NCBI RefSeq assembly: GCF_002564005.1
Contig: NZ_PDJG01000001.1
Location: 3,410,001 to 3,474,000 of the forward strand
Source: Sanguibacter antarcticus
Lineage (GTDB): Bacteria > Actinomycetota > Actinomycetes > Actinomycetales > Cellulomonadaceae
Length of the DNA: 64,000 bases
Direction of reading: 5' to 3'
The notes under the pieces are model-generated. The model worked only from the letters and a program-made list of their open reading frames with translations, made no database searches and was not told the DNA's origin. Of the stretch, positions 24,298 through 33,814 are shown in pieces (position 1 is the stretch's first letter; every line of letters begins with the position of its first letter). The position numbers and the translations under genes are program-made.

Positions 24298-25197
24298 GTG
24301 CGCCACCCCCAGCCGCTGCCGAGCGCGCTGACCAGCCTCGACCGGACGCTCGTCATGGGCGTCGTCAACGTCACGCCGGACTCGTTCTCGGACGGCGGAC
24401 GATGGTTCGAGCCGGCCGCAGCGATCGAGCACGGGCTCCAGCTGGTGCGTCAAGGCGCCGATCTCGTCGATGTCGGTGGAGAGTCCACCCGACCGGGAGC
24501 GCAGCGGGTCCCTCTCTCGGTCGAGCTGGAGCGAGTGGTCCCCGTCGTCGCCGCCCTCAGCGCCCAGGGCGCGGTGGTCTCCGTCGACACGACCCGGGCC
24601 GAGGTGGCTCAGCAGGCGCTCGACGCCGGAGCGCTGGTGATCAACGACGTGTCAGGCGGGCTCGCCGACCCCGAGATGGCTGGTGTCGTCGCGAGCAGCG
24701 GTGCCGTCTACGTCGCCATGCACTGGCGCGGGCACGCCGACGTCATGGACGACCTGGAGCACTATGACGACGTGGTCGAGGACGTCCGGCGCGAGCTTCT
24801 CGACCGTGTCGACGCGCTCGAGTCGGCAGGCGTCCGCAGGCACCAGATCGTCCTCGACCCAGGCCTCGGGTTCTCCAAGGTGGGGTCCGCGAACTGGCCG
24901 CTCCTCGGGTGTCTCGACGAGCTCGTCGACCTCGGTCTCCCCGTGCTCGTCGGAGCATCGCGCAAGAGATTTCTCGGACATCTCCTCGCAGGCCCGGACA
25001 GCGAGCCTGTCGCGCCGGCCGAGCGTGATCGAGCCACCGCAGCAGTGAGTACTCTGGCAGCAGCATCGGGCGCATGGTGCGTCCGCGTGCACGACGTCAC
25101 CGGCTCGGTGGACGCCGTGCGCGTCGTTCAGGCATGGTTGGGCGGGCAGCAGCACGGTGAACGGCTGGACGGACAGATGAACGGGGACCGGGGATGA
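24298..25197 (+). CDS. folP: Dihydropteroate synthase
   Basis: Joins the pterin pyrophosphate to p-aminobenzoate; this is the sulfonamide target. In the 299-residue TIM-barrel, VMGVVNVTPDSFSDGG is the first pterin-loop signature, then VDVGGESTRPGAQRV, INDVSGG, and VLDPGLGFSK, followed by GASRKRFLG. GTG 24298 is chosen as start; TTG 24289, overlapping the folE stop, is an alternative. The 3' end overlaps the folB-folK start (ATGA). Confidence 0.96.
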   Translation: MRHPQPLPSALTSLDRTLVMGVVNVTPDSFSDGGRWFEPAAAIEHGLQLVRQGADLVDVGGESTRPGAQRVPLSVELERVVPVVAALSAQGAVVSVDTTRAEVAQQALDAGALVINDVSGGLADPEMAGVVASSGAVYVAMHWRGHADVMDDLEHYDDVVEDVRRELLDRVDALESAGVRRHQIVLDPGLGFSKVGSANWPLLGCLDELVDLGLPVLVGASRKRFLGHLLAGPDSEPVAPAERDRATAAVSTLAAASGAWCVRVHDVTGSVDAVRVVQAWLGGQQHGERLDGQMNGDRG

Positions 25198-27026
25198 GTG
25201 TGCTCGTACAACGATCGGTCCTGGGCCAGAGCGGTTACCCGCTGGACCAGATCCACATCCGGGGCATCGCCGCGCGAGGCTTTCACGGCGTGCTCCAGAG
25301 CGAGCGCGAAGCGGGTCAGGACTTCAGCGCCGACGTGACGCTGTACCTCGACACGCGCGCGGCAGCCCGTGGTGACGACCTCACCGAGACGGTGAACTAT
25401 GCGCTCGTCGCCGAGGACGTCCACGCGATCCTCAGCGGCGAACCGGTCAACCTCGTCGAGACCGTCGCCGAGCGGATCGCCGACGCGGTGCTCACCCGCG
25501 CGCAGGTCATCTCCGTCGACGTCACCGTGCACAAGCCCCAGGCGCCGATCCCGCTCCCGTTCGACGACGTCGTCGTCACCATCCACCGCGACCGGGTCAA
25601 CGTCCCGGTGACCAGCGTGCCCCTCGACGCTCCCGCCGCAGCCGACTTGGAGGCCGACGCCGACGACGGCACCGACCCGCTCGGCACGACGGACGTGCCG
25701 TTCCTTCCCGAGCGCGACGACGAGACCGTGCAGGCGCCTGCGCAACCACCGGCGTTCGCACCTGCCCCAGCACCCCAGGAGCAGTCGCATCCTCGGGTGG
25801 TTTCCCGGACGGCTTCAGGTCAGGTTCCTATGGCACGCCCGGCGGACGCCGGCGAACCGATCGGGCACCCCGGCGACGGCGCGTCGACAGAGCCGGTGCG
25901 CAGCGATCCTCCTGCCTTCGTCCCGACCTTCGCCTTCTCCCCGCCACCTCCTTCTCCTGATCCTGCCCCTGCTCCGACGTCTGCTCCTACGCGGATACCG
26001 GCACCGGTGCCCGCACCTGCTCCCATGCGGGTACCCGCACCCGATGCGACGGCCTTCATCCCGCGGCAGACCGTCCCGCTGGCAGGAGACACCGTCCGGC
26101 GACCCACGTCGCAGGAGATCGCTGTGCTCGAGGAGCAGGCACGTGTCTCGGCCGAGCGCCGTCGTCCCGAGGTGTTCGGGGTGACACGGATCACCGCGGG
26201 CGACCGTCCCGACTTCGTCCTCGACCAGACGACCGTCTTCTCTGCCGTCACCGCAGACGAGCCACGGCAGGTCGCTCCGGTGCGCACCGCTGCCAGCGAG
26301 GAACGCTCAGCAGAACCTGCGGCATCCGAGACCACCGCGCTCCTCGACCCTGTCGCGATGCTCGACCGCATGGACACGAGACCGAGCGAGCCTGTCGACG
26401 TCGTCGTCGCGCTCGGGGGGAACCTCGGCGAGCCACAAGAGACCCTCCGGCAGGCGGTCGCAGACCTCGGCGCGGTCGCCGGCACGCGGATCGTCGCGGT
26501 CGGCCCGCTCGCCAGGTCCGCCGCCGTCGGAGGACCTGAACAGCCCGACTACCTCAACACCGTGGTGCTCTTGCAGACCACGTCGTCGGCCCGCGAGCTC
26601 CTCCACGGGTGCCAGCGCATCGAGCAGGCGCACGGTCGAGAGCGGATCGAGCGGTGGGGCCCACGGACCCTCGACATCGACATCATCCTCTACGACAGCC
26701 TCATCGACTCCGCCGACGACCTCGAGCTGCCGCACCCACGAGCGCACGAGCGGTCGTTCGTCCTCGCACCGTGGGCGCACGTCGACCCGGACGCTGTCCT
26801 GCCGGGCCTCGGTGGGGGACCGGTCGCAGCACTCGCCGCGACGGCACCGGACCGTGACGGGATCCGCTGGCTCGCGCTCGACTGGTTGCAGGAGGCAGAA
26901 GAGGCTACCGAAGACCGCCGGGCTTCCCCGCCCTCGATCGCGCCGCAGCAGAGCAATCCGACGCCGCCTCGCGGCGAGGACACCGGCCGCCCAGGGTCGG
27001 TCGAAACTCTGATGCCACGCGAGTGA
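25194..27026 (+). CDS. folB-folK: Fused dihydroneopterin aldolase and HPPK with a long disordered linker
   Basis: One 610-residue polypeptide carries two successive folate enzymes. Residues about 13-130 are dihydroneopterin aldolase (IRGIAARGFHGVLQSERE; DDLTETVNYA). Residues about 402-570 are 6-hydroxymethyl-7,8-dihydropterin pyrophosphokinase (VVVALGGNLGEP; RWGPRTLDIDIILYD; LPHPRAHERSFVLAPW). The roughly 270 residues between are Pro/Ala/Thr-rich and low-complexity, far longer than a normal inter-domain linker. A separate-gene order folB, folK is more common in actinobacteria. The frame is continuous, so this is a true fusion rather than two genes. It starts within the folP stop codon. Confidence 0.93.
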   Translation: MSVLVQRSVLGQSGYPLDQIHIRGIAARGFHGVLQSEREAGQDFSADVTLYLDTRAAARGDDLTETVNYALVAEDVHAILSGEPVNLVETVAERIADAVLTRAQVISVDVTVHKPQAPIPLPFDDVVVTIHRDRVNVPVTSVPLDAPAAADLEADADDGTDPLGTTDVPFLPERDDETVQAPAQPPAFAPAPAPQEQSHPRVVSRTASGQVPMARPADAGEPIGHPGDGASTEPVRSDPPAFVPTFAFSPPPPSPDPAPAPTSAPTRIPAPVPAPAPMRVPAPDATAFIPRQTVPLAGDTVRRPTSQEIAVLEEQARVSAERRRPEVFGVTRITAGDRPDFVLDQTTVFSAVTADEPRQVAPVRTAASEERSAEPAASETTALLDPVAMLDRMDTRPSEPVDVVVALGGNLGEPQETLRQAVADLGAVAGTRIVAVGPLARSAAVGGPEQPDYLNTVVLLQTTSSARELLHGCQRIEQAHGRERIERWGPRTLDIDIILYDSLIDSADDLELPHPRAHERSFVLAPWAHVDPDAVLPGLGGGPVAALAATAPDRDGIRWLALDWLQEAEEATEDRRASPPSIAPQQSNPTPPRGEDTGRPGSVETLMPRE

Positions 27027-27039
27027 CCGGGGGCGCCGC

Positions 27040-27525
27040 ATGATCGGTCGGACCCGGGCATCGACGCTCGCGCTCGCCGGCGGGGGCACGCTCGGCGCAG
27101 GCTGGGTGCTCCTGATGCTCCTCGAGGACCGCGGGATATTTCTCTCCCCGGTCCCGTGGGGTGTCGGGCCTGTGCTCCTCGTGCTCGGCGTCGTCGTGTT
27201 CTGGACAGGGTGGACGGTCCGGGCATACCAGCGAGGACACCGCCCCGCGCTCAGCGCGCTCCGGGCCGCGCGGACCGCGGCGCTCGCGAAGGCCGCGGCA
27301 GTGACCGGTGCGCTGCTCGCCGGCTGGTACGGCGCCCAGGGCCTGCTGGCGCTCGGCAACGGCCCGTTCGAGTCCCAGCAGTCGCGTGCGCTCGCCGCCG
27401 GGATCGCGTGCGTCTGCGCCCTCGTGCTCGTCGTCGCAGGCATGATCGCCGAGCGGTTCTGCCAGCTGCCACCACCGAGTGACGAGCCTCGGCTCGAGAT
27501 AGGCGAGGATGGGGCTCATGACTGA
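27040..27525 (+). CDS. DUF3180 membrane protein
   Basis: A 161-residue integral membrane protein with four hydrophobic segments (about residues 8-27, 43-61, 83-105 and 118-137) and a polar C-terminal tail. Genes of this family lie directly after folK in many actinobacteria, which is the main basis for the call. No enzymatic motif is visible and the function is unknown. It starts 13 bases after the folB-folK stop and overlaps the next gene by eight bases. Confidence 0.75.
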   Translation: MIGRTRASTLALAGGGTLGAGWVLLMLLEDRGIFLSPVPWGVGPVLLVLGVVVFWTGWTVRAYQRGHRPALSALRAARTAALAKAAAVTGALLAGWYGAQGLLALGNGPFESQQSRALAAGIACVCALVLVVAGMIAERFCQLPPPSDEPRLEIGEDGAHD

Positions 27526-28033
27526 CATCTCGGCGACGCCTGCCTCGACCGTGTCGCCGTTCGACCCGGACGACGTCACGTGGGTCCGGGTCTCGACCCG
27601 TCTGGCTACCGCACGGCTCATCCTGGCGGGCATCTGGCTGGGGGTCCCTCTCGTGGCCAGCAGCGTCCTCGCAGCCGTCTTCGACGAGCCATGGCTGTGG
27701 ATCGTGGCTGTCGCACTGCTCGCACTGTCCTTGTGGACCGGGGTCGTCGTCGGTCGCCAGGTCCGGGCGATCGGCTATGCGGAGCGAGACGACGACCTGC
27801 TCATCCGTAAGGGGCTGCTCTTCTGCACCCTTGTCGTGGTCCCCTACGGGCGGATGCAGCTCGTCGACGTCACCGCGGGTCCGCTCGCACGCCGGCTGGG
27901 CATCGCGTCGGTGCAGCTGCACACGGCGTCGCCCGGGACAGACGCGACGATCGAAGGGCTCGTCCCGAGCGAGGCGTCCCGTCTGCGCGACCGCCTCGCA
28001 TCGCGCGGCGAGGCGAGGCTGGCCGGCCTGTGA
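27518..28033 (+). CDS. Bacterial PH-domain membrane protein, YdbS-like
   Basis: A 171-residue protein with two transmembrane helices (about residues 34-54 and 58-78) followed by a bPH2 (YdbS-like) domain: LLIRKGLLFCTLVVVPYGRMQLVDVTAGPLARRLGIASVQ, a stretch matching the family's strand order. It pairs with the larger PH-domain protein encoded next, as YdbS and YdbT do in Bacillus. The function is unsettled; roles in membrane or antimicrobial-compound tolerance have been proposed for the family. ATG 27518 is used; ATG 27509 is three codons upstream in frame. Confidence 0.8.
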   Translation: MTDISATPASTVSPFDPDDVTWVRVSTRLATARLILAGIWLGVPLVASSVLAAVFDEPWLWIVAVALLALSLWTGVVVGRQVRAIGYAERDDDLLIRKGLLFCTLVVVPYGRMQLVDVTAGPLARRLGIASVQLHTASPGTDATIEGLVPSEASRLRDRLASRGEARLAGL

Positions 28034-29616
28034 GCACGGGGACGGTCGGCCCGACGCCGGACGTCGGACCAGACAGACCGGACGGACCTGACCGGCCCGG
28101 CGGACCAGGAAAGGCCGGTGAGCCTGACGGCCCGGCGGACGGTCTCGCATGGCGGCGGCTGCACCCGGTGACCCCGCTCGTGCGCGGGTGGGCAGTCATC
28201 GCTGTCGTGCTGTTCATCCTCGCGCAGCGGTCGGTCGAGGCTCTGCCGTCGGGCGGTTCTGTCCTGCCCACGGACAACGTGTGGATCATCGTCGCTGGTA
28301 TCGCGGTGATCGGGCTCGTCGGTGGTGTCTATGCGTGGTTGTCGTGGCGTGTCACGCGGTACGCGTACGACGCAGACGCCGTGCACGTGCACTCAGGCAT
28401 CCTCTTTCGCAAGCAGCGCAAGGTGCGTCTCGACCGGCTCCAGGCGATCGACGTCGTCAAGCCGCTCCTTGCGCGCTTCTTCGGCCTCGCGGAGCTCAAG
28501 CTCGAGGTCGCCGGTGGTCCCGGGTCGAACGTCAAGCTCGGTTTCTTGCGTGACGCGGAGGCGTCTGCCCTCCGCAACGCGCTGCTCGCCCGTGCTGCGG
28601 GGGTCGAGGAAGACCCCGACGGGACAGCGGCCGTCGAAGCGCCCGAGCGTCCGGTGCTCGATGTCCAGCCGGGTCGGCTCATCGGCTCGCTGCTGCTCTC
28701 CGGTGCGACGATCGTTCTCGTGCTCATCCTCGTGGGCTCGTCCGTGGCCGCGATCGCTTCGCGGAGCGGCGCACCGTTCGTCGCGGTCTTCTCCGCGCTC
28801 CTCGGCCTCGGGCCGTTCGTCGCGACGAGGTTCACGGGCGAGTTCGGGTTCACGGGGGCGATCTCGCCCGACGGCATCCGCTTGCGTCGCGGCCTCCTCG
28901 AGACCCGGTCCCAGACGATCCCGCCCGGACGGGTCCAGGCGATCCGCCTGCGCCAGAGCCTGCTGTGGCGCATGTGCGGTTGGTGGCGGGTCGACGTCAA
29001 CGTCGCGGGGTACGGCATCGAGACGGACGGGAACCAGACGAACACCGTCCTGCTGCCCGTCGGGACGCGCGACGACGCCTTGCGGGCGCTGTGGCTCGTG
29101 CTCCCGGACCTCGGGGTCGAGGATCCTGTCGGTCTGCTCGATGCGGCGCTCGTCGGCTCAGGGCCGGCCGCGGGGTTCACGTCGAGCCCGCGCAGCGCAC
29201 GGTGGGTGGACCCGCTCGCATGGCGCCGCAACGGGTTCTTCGTCATGGGGCGCGGTCTGCTCGTCCGGCGAGGCCGACTGGTCCGCACGGTCGAGGTCGT
29301 GCCGCACGAGCGCACGCAGTCGCTCGCTCTCGTCCAGGGGCCTCTCCAGCGCAGGTTCGGGGTGGCGTCGTTCGTCGTGCACTCGACGGCTGGTCCCGTC
29401 TCGCCCAGGGTGCCGCACCTCTCTGGACCGGATGCGGCGTCGCTGCTGCGGGACCAGGCGGAGCGTGCCAGGTACGCCCGTCAGCATGCTGGTCCTGAAC
29501 GCTGGATGCAGGTGGTCGTCGAGGGAGACGGACAGCGTGAGCAGGTGACGTCCGAGGAAGACGGCGCGGTCGAGACAGGACAGGCACCGGACACCGGACG
29601 AGAGGAGGCCCCGTGA
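28030..29616 (+). CDS. Bacterial PH-domain membrane protein, YdbT-like
   Basis: A 528-residue membrane protein that starts in the stop codon of its YdbS-like neighbour (GTGA). Two to three bPH2 domains can be seen, each with the RKG/RRG...VPxxRxQ pattern: IRKQRKVRLDRLQAID near residue 125, LRRGLLETRSQTIPPGRVQAIR near 290, and VRRGRLVRTVEVVPHERTQS near 420. Pairs of helices precede the domains (about 50-70, 82-102, 220-240, 250-270). The two proteins probably form a complex. The function is unknown. Confidence 0.8.
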   Translation: MSTGTVGPTPDVGPDRPDGPDRPGGPGKAGEPDGPADGLAWRRLHPVTPLVRGWAVIAVVLFILAQRSVEALPSGGSVLPTDNVWIIVAGIAVIGLVGGVYAWLSWRVTRYAYDADAVHVHSGILFRKQRKVRLDRLQAIDVVKPLLARFFGLAELKLEVAGGPGSNVKLGFLRDAEASALRNALLARAAGVEEDPDGTAAVEAPERPVLDVQPGRLIGSLLLSGATIVLVLILVGSSVAAIASRSGAPFVAVFSALLGLGPFVATRFTGEFGFTGAISPDGIRLRRGLLETRSQTIPPGRVQAIRLRQSLLWRMCGWWRVDVNVAGYGIETDGNQTNTVLLPVGTRDDALRALWLVLPDLGVEDPVGLLDAALVGSGPAAGFTSSPRSARWVDPLAWRRNGFFVMGRGLLVRRGRLVRTVEVVPHERTQSLALVQGPLQRRFGVASFVVHSTAGPVSPRVPHLSGPDAASLLRDQAERARYARQHAGPERWMQVVVEGDGQREQVTSEEDGAVETGQAPDTGREEAP

Positions 29617-30563
29617 GTGCAGCGAGCGGCGCCCGACCGGGACGGCTCGGCGTGGGCATCGTCGGTGCGGGCAAGGTCGGCGCGGTGCTCGGGAGCGCCC
29701 TGCGGTCCACGGGTCACGTGGTCGTGGGGGCGAGCGGCATCTCCGAGGCGTCGCGGGACCGCATCGAGAACCTCCTGCCCGGAGTGCCCGTCCTTGAGGT
29801 GCGCGATGTCGTGGAGCGCTCGGAGCTCACCGTCCTGGCGGTCCCCGACGACGTCCTGTCCGGCCTGGTCGCCGGGCTCGCGGACCTCGGCGCGTGGCAG
29901 CCCGGCCAGATCGTGGTCCACACCTCGGGTCGCTACGGGACAGACGTCCTGGCTCCTGCGCGGGCAGCCGGGGCGATCCCCGTGGCCATCCATCCGGCGA
30001 TGACCTTCACCGGCACGTCGCTCGACATGAGCCGGCTGGTCGGTGCGACCTTCGCGGTGACAGCGCCTGCTCCCGTCCTGCCGATCGGGCTCGCGCTCGT
30101 CGTGGAGATCGGCGGCGAGCCTGTCGTCGTCGAGGAGCGTGACCGTGCGCTCTACCACGCGGCGCTCGCCCACGGTGCGAACCACCTCGTGGTGCTTGTC
30201 GCCCAGGCGGCCCAGGCCTTGCAGGTCGCAGGCGTCGACGATCCGGGGCGGGCCCTCGGGCCGCTGCTGCACGCGGCGCTCGACGGTGCGCTCCGGGCGG
30301 CCGACGGGGTCTCCGACCCTGTCCAGACGCTCACCGGCCCGGTGGTCCGCGGCGATGTCGGGACGGTCGCCGACCACCTGGCGGTCTTGACGGAGCTCGC
30401 GGTCCGGCGCGGTGCGACCGATACACCTGACGCCTACCGGGCGCTCAGCCGGGCAGCGACGGTCCGGGCCCTCGCAGGAGGACGGATCAAGGACGCGCAG
30501 GCGCAGGCGCTGCTCGACGTGATCGACAGACCGGAGCACGGCGCTCCGGAGGATGAAGGGTGA
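29613..30563 (+). CDS. Rossmann-like / DUF2520 protein
   Basis: A 316-residue protein with an N-terminal NAD(P)-binding domain (LGVGIVGAGKVGAVLGSALRS, a GxGxxG turn) and a C-terminal helical DUF2520 domain (HGANHLVVLVAQAAQALQVAG; LTGPVVRGDVGTVADHL). The family resembles ketopantoate and 6-phosphogluconate dehydrogenases. Because it directly precedes panC, a ketopantoate-reductase-like role is tempting, but no classical panE or panB is nearby and the reaction is unproven. It overlaps both neighbours by four bases. Confidence 0.8.
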   Translation: MSAASGARPGRLGVGIVGAGKVGAVLGSALRSTGHVVVGASGISEASRDRIENLLPGVPVLEVRDVVERSELTVLAVPDDVLSGLVAGLADLGAWQPGQIVVHTSGRYGTDVLAPARAAGAIPVAIHPAMTFTGTSLDMSRLVGATFAVTAPAPVLPIGLALVVEIGGEPVVVEERDRALYHAALAHGANHLVVLVAQAAQALQVAGVDDPGRALGPLLHAALDGALRAADGVSDPVQTLTGPVVRGDVGTVADHLAVLTELAVRRGATDTPDAYRALSRAATVRALAGGRIKDAQAQALLDVIDRPEHGAPEDEG

Positions 30564-31552
30564 GAACCATCAGCAAGGCAGCAACGTCCTCAGGGTCGAG
30601 CACGACGGGTGCGTTCGCAGCGGGTGGGCTCGTCGAGCCGCCGTCGCGCGCGCCGGTCGTCGTGCGGACGCGTGCGGAGCTGGCCGTGGCTCTCGGGGAG
30701 GCCTCCATGGTCTCGGGCACGGTCGCGTCGACCCGAGCGCTCGTCATGACGATGGGCGCGCTGCACGAGGGGCACCTCGCACTGGTGCGTGCAGCCCGCC
30801 AGGTCGCTGACACGGTCGTCGTCTCGATCTTCGTCAACCCCCTCCAGTTCGGCCCGGGGGAGGACTACGAGCGCTATCCGCGGACGCTCGACGCCGACGT
30901 CGCCCTGTTGTCCGAGGTCGGTGTGGAGATCGTGTTCGCGCCGGACCGTGACGAGATGTACCCCGGCGGAGACCCCACGGTCAGCGTCACGGCCGGGACA
31001 CCGGGCGGCATCCTCGAGGGCGCTTCCCGGCCGGGGCACTTCGACGGCGTGCTCACGGTGGTGCTCAAGGTCATCCACCTCGTCCGGCCCGACGTGGCGA
31101 TCTTCGGCGAGAAGGACGCGCAGCAGATCCTCCTCGTCCGGCGCATGGTCGAGGACCTCGCTGTCCCTGTGCGCATCCAGGGCGTGCCGATCGTCCGGGA
31201 CGACGACGGCCTCGCGCTGTCGTCGCGCAACGCGTACCTGAGCGCGGACGAGCGGCAGGCTGCGCTGGCGCTCTCTCGTGGCCTTCGAGCAGGTCGCGAC
31301 GTAGCAGACGAGGGCGGGTCGCCCGCGGAGGTGCTCGCTGCCGCGCGAGGGATGCTCGACCGGTCTGCGGGGGTCGTCACGGATTACGTAGAGCTGCTAG
31401 ACACGGCTACCGTTGAGGTGGTACCCGAGTCCCACGCCGGGCAGGCGCTCTTGCTCGTCGCAGCACGCGTCGGTGCCACACGACTGATCGACAACATGGC
31501 CGTCTCGCTCTCGGCTCGGCCGGGACGGGGCACCTCAGGAGGAACCCAGTGA
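30560..31552 (+). CDS. panC: Pantothenate synthetase
   Basis: Condenses pantoate with beta-alanine using ATP, the last step of vitamin B5 synthesis. Motifs: [17 protein letters not shown] (HxGH nucleotidyltransferase motif), [53 protein letters not shown] in two blocks, and [11 protein letters not shown]. It is 330 residues from GTG 30560, with an unconserved N-terminal extension of about 35 residues. It overlaps panD by four bases, and panD's product supplies its beta-alanine. Confidence 0.96.
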   Translation: MRTISKAATSSGSSTTGAFAAGGLVEPPSRAPVVVRTRAELAVALGEASMVSGTVASTRALVMTMGALHEGHLALVRAARQVADTVVVSIFVNPLQFGPGEDYERYPRTLDADVALLSEVGVEIVFAPDRDEMYPGGDPTVSVTAGTPGGILEGASRPGHFDGVLTVVLKVIHLVRPDVAIFGEKDAQQILLVRRMVEDLAVPVRIQGVPIVRDDDGLALSSRNAYLSADERQAALALSRGLRAGRDVADEGGSPAEVLAAARGMLDRSAGVVTDYVELLDTATVEVVPESHAGQALLLVAARVGATRLIDNMAVSLSARPGRGTSGGTQ

Positions 31553-32004
31553 CGTCTTTGCAGCGTCCGATGATGATCGGCAAGATCCACCGTGCGACCG
31601 TGACGCAGGCAGACCTGCACTACGTCGGTTCGGTCACCGTGGACGCAGACCTGCTCCATGCTGCGGACCTCGTCCCAGGCCAGCAGGTCGACATCGTCGA
31701 CGTCACCAACGGTGCACGGCTGACGACGTACATCATCCCGGGCGAGCCCGGCTCCGGGCAGGTGTGCATCAACGGTGCTGCGGCGCACCTCGTGCACCCG
31801 GGAGACGTCGTCATCCTCATCGCCTACGGGATGCTCGCCGACGACGAGGCCCGCCACTTCATGCCGCACGTCGTGTTCGTCGATGCGACGAACCGGATCG
31901 TCGAGGTCTCGGGCGAGCCCGGCCAGGTGCCCGACGGGTACGGGCTCGAGCCGAGCGGTCTCGACATCGCCCCCTTCCAGGCGCCCCTCGGCGCCGAGGC
32001 GTGA
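31549..32004 (+). CDS. panD: Aspartate 1-decarboxylase precursor
   Basis: Makes beta-alanine from aspartate. It is a pyruvoyl enzyme that cleaves itself at a Gly-Ser bond: here [12 protein letters not shown], Gly27-Ser28 counted from the GTG start. The motifs [18 protein letters not shown] and [13 protein letters not shown] are diagnostic. At 151 residues it has normal size. Methionines at positions 8 and 9 could be the real start, which would put the cleavage site close to its usual position near residue 24. It overlaps panC and nadB. Confidence 0.96.
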   Translation: MTSLQRPMMIGKIHRATVTQADLHYVGSVTVDADLLHAADLVPGQQVDIVDVTNGARLTTYIIPGEPGSGQVCINGAAAHLVHPGDVVILIAYGMLADDEARHFMPHVVFVDATNRIVEVSGEPGQVPDGYGLEPSGLDIAPFQAPLGAEA

Positions 32005-33755
32005 GCGCCTCGGAGGCTTCCCCGGTCGGGGTGGCGTCCGACGCCACCGTCTGCGCAGGGCCGAGGCTCGCGACGACGCTCGCCGCGGCGGAGCCCGGAT
32101 GGGTGACCGAGGCCGACGTGGTGGTCGTCGGCTCGGGGATCGCGGGGCTCACGGCTGCGCTCGAGCTGCGGTCCCGTGTGCCGCGGGTCCTGCTCGTGAC
32201 CAAGGGCGAGCTCTCGTCCGGGTCGACCGTGTGGGCGCAGGGCGGGATCGCGGCGGCGCTCGCGCCGTCCGACTCTCCTGCTGCTCACCTCGAGGACACG
32301 CTCGTCGCGGGTGGCGGGCTGTGCGACCGTCGCGCGGTCGAGGTGCTCGTCACGGAAGGGCCCGCTCGCGTCCGTGAGCTCGTCTCCCGCGGTACGCGGT
32401 TCGACACCGAGGTCGACGGCGAGATGTCCCTGACCCGGGAGGGCGGGCACCACGCTGACCGGATCGCGCACGCGGGCGGTGACGCGACGGGCGCGGAGAT
32501 CTCTCGTGCTCTCGTCGCGCAGCTCGAGGCGGTGCGTGACGACCCGGGCATCGAGGTCATCGAGCAGGCGCTCGTGGTCGACCTCCTGACGAGCGCGGGT
32601 CCTGTCGCGCCGACGACCCCGGACGGGGAACGGCGCGCCGTGTGCGGCGTGACGCTGCACGTGCGTGGAGCGGGCAGCCGAGACGGTGTCGGTGCGGTGC
32701 GTGCCCGGGCTGTCGTCCTCGCGACGGGAGGTGTCGGCCAGGTCTACGTGGCGTCGACGAACCCGCCGCAGGCGACAGGTGACGGCATCGCGACGGCGCT
32801 GCGTGCCGGGGCAGACCTGGGGGACCTCGAGTTCGTCCAGTTCCACCCGACGGTGCTCTGGCTCGGCAGCGCAGCGCGCGGGCAGCTCACCCTCATCTCG
32901 GAGGCGGTCCGGGGCGAGGGCGCGTTCCTCGTCGACACCGACGGTCACCGTTTCATGCCCGCGGTGCACCCGATGGCGGAGCTCGCTCCGCGCGACGTCG
33001 TCGCGCACGCGATCGTCCGCCAGATGGCGGCGACGGGCTCAGACCACGTGCTGCTCGACGCCCGGCACCTCGGCGCAGACTTCTTGCGGCGGAGGTTCCC
33101 GACCATCACGGAGCGCCTCCTGGCTCAGGGCTTCGACATCACGGAAGAGCCCGTGCCGGTAGCGCCTGCGCAGCACTACCACTCGGGTGGCGTCATCACG
33201 TCGTTGGCGGGTCGCACCACGCTCCGCGGGCTGTACGCGGTCGGTGAGGTGGCGTGCACCGGGGTGCACGGAGCGAACAGGCTCGCGTCGAACTCGTTGC
33301 TCGAGGGTCTCGTGTTCGCCCACCGTGCGGCGGCCGACATCGCTGCCCGGATGGCGGCGGGGGAGCTTCCGCTGCTGCCGGCCGCGCCGCGCGGCGGCAG
33401 CGTAGGCCTCGTCATGGCAGCGTCTCGTTCGCGGATCCAACGGGTGACCACCGCCGGCTCGGGGGTGCTGCGCTCTGCGGAGAGCCTGAGGACCGCCGCA
33501 GCCAAGCTCGCGGAGGTCCGGACAGACGCCAACGTGCCGGAGCAGGTCCCGGGCGACCTCAGCGTGCAGCCTCAGACTGCCGAGTGGGAGACGAGCAACG
33601 TCTTTCAGGTCGCCTCTGCGCTCACGGCGGCTGCGCTGGCGCGGACGGAGAGCCGTGGCGGGCACTTCCGTACCGACTTCCCGGTGCCTGACGCGGCGTG
33701 GGAGCGGCGGGTCGTCGTCCGGCTGGACGACGACGGGATCGTGCAGGTCGTCTAG
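32001..33755 (+). CDS. nadB: L-aspartate oxidase
   Basis: An FAD enzyme that oxidises aspartate to iminoaspartate, the first step of de novo NAD synthesis. Residues about 33-55 are the FAD Rossmann turn ([19 protein letters not shown]). [30 protein letters not shown], and [46 protein letters not shown] (in pieces) are typical of NadB rather than of succinate dehydrogenase. It has 584 residues. The GTG start overlaps the panD stop. Its partner nadA is not in the window; nadC follows only after an inserted regulator/transporter pair. Confidence 0.94.
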   Translation: MSASEASPVGVASDATVCAGPRLATTLAAAEPGWVTEADVVVVGSGIAGLTAALELRSRVPRVLLVTKGELSSGSTVWAQGGIAAALAPSDSPAAHLEDTLVAGGGLCDRRAVEVLVTEGPARVRELVSRGTRFDTEVDGEMSLTREGGHHADRIAHAGGDATGAEISRALVAQLEAVRDDPGIEVIEQALVVDLLTSAGPVAPTTPDGERRAVCGVTLHVRGAGSRDGVGAVRARAVVLATGGVGQVYVASTNPPQATGDGIATALRAGADLGDLEFVQFHPTVLWLGSAARGQLTLISEAVRGEGAFLVDTDGHRFMPAVHPMAELAPRDVVAHAIVRQMAATGSDHVLLDARHLGADFLRRRFPTITERLLAQGFDITEEPVPVAPAQHYHSGGVITSLAGRTTLRGLYAVGEVACTGVHGANRLASNSLLEGLVFAHRAAADIAARMAAGELPLLPAAPRGGSVGLVMAASRSRIQRVTTAGSGVLRSAESLRTAAAKLAEVRTDANVPEQVPGDLSVQPQTAEWETSNVFQVASALTAAALARTESRGGHFRTDFPVPDAAWERRVVVRLDDDGIVQVV

Positions 33756-33765
33756 CAAGACCTCA

Positions 33766-33799
33766 TTCACAAGAACTCTTGTACAAGAGTCCTTGTGAA
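33766..33799. promoter_or_regulatory. 34-bp inverted-repeat operator of the ArsR-MFS pair
   Basis: Two 17-base arms (33766-33782 and 33783-33799) are reverse complements at 16 of 17 positions, each containing TTCACAAG-type and ACTCTTGT-type halves. The repeat covers the -35 hexamer TTGTAC (33779-33784). It is a strong candidate for the binding site of the regulator encoded just downstream, giving autorepression. Confidence 0.75.
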
Positions 33800-33807
33800 C
33801 CTATGCT
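33779..33807 (+). promoter_or_regulatory. Promoter of the ArsR-MFS pair
   Basis: TTGTAC, a 17-base spacer and TATGCT (33802-33807); the ATG at 33815 follows seven bases later. This implies a leaderless transcript under the inverted-repeat operator. Confidence 0.65.
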
Positions 33808-33814
33808 CGGTGAC

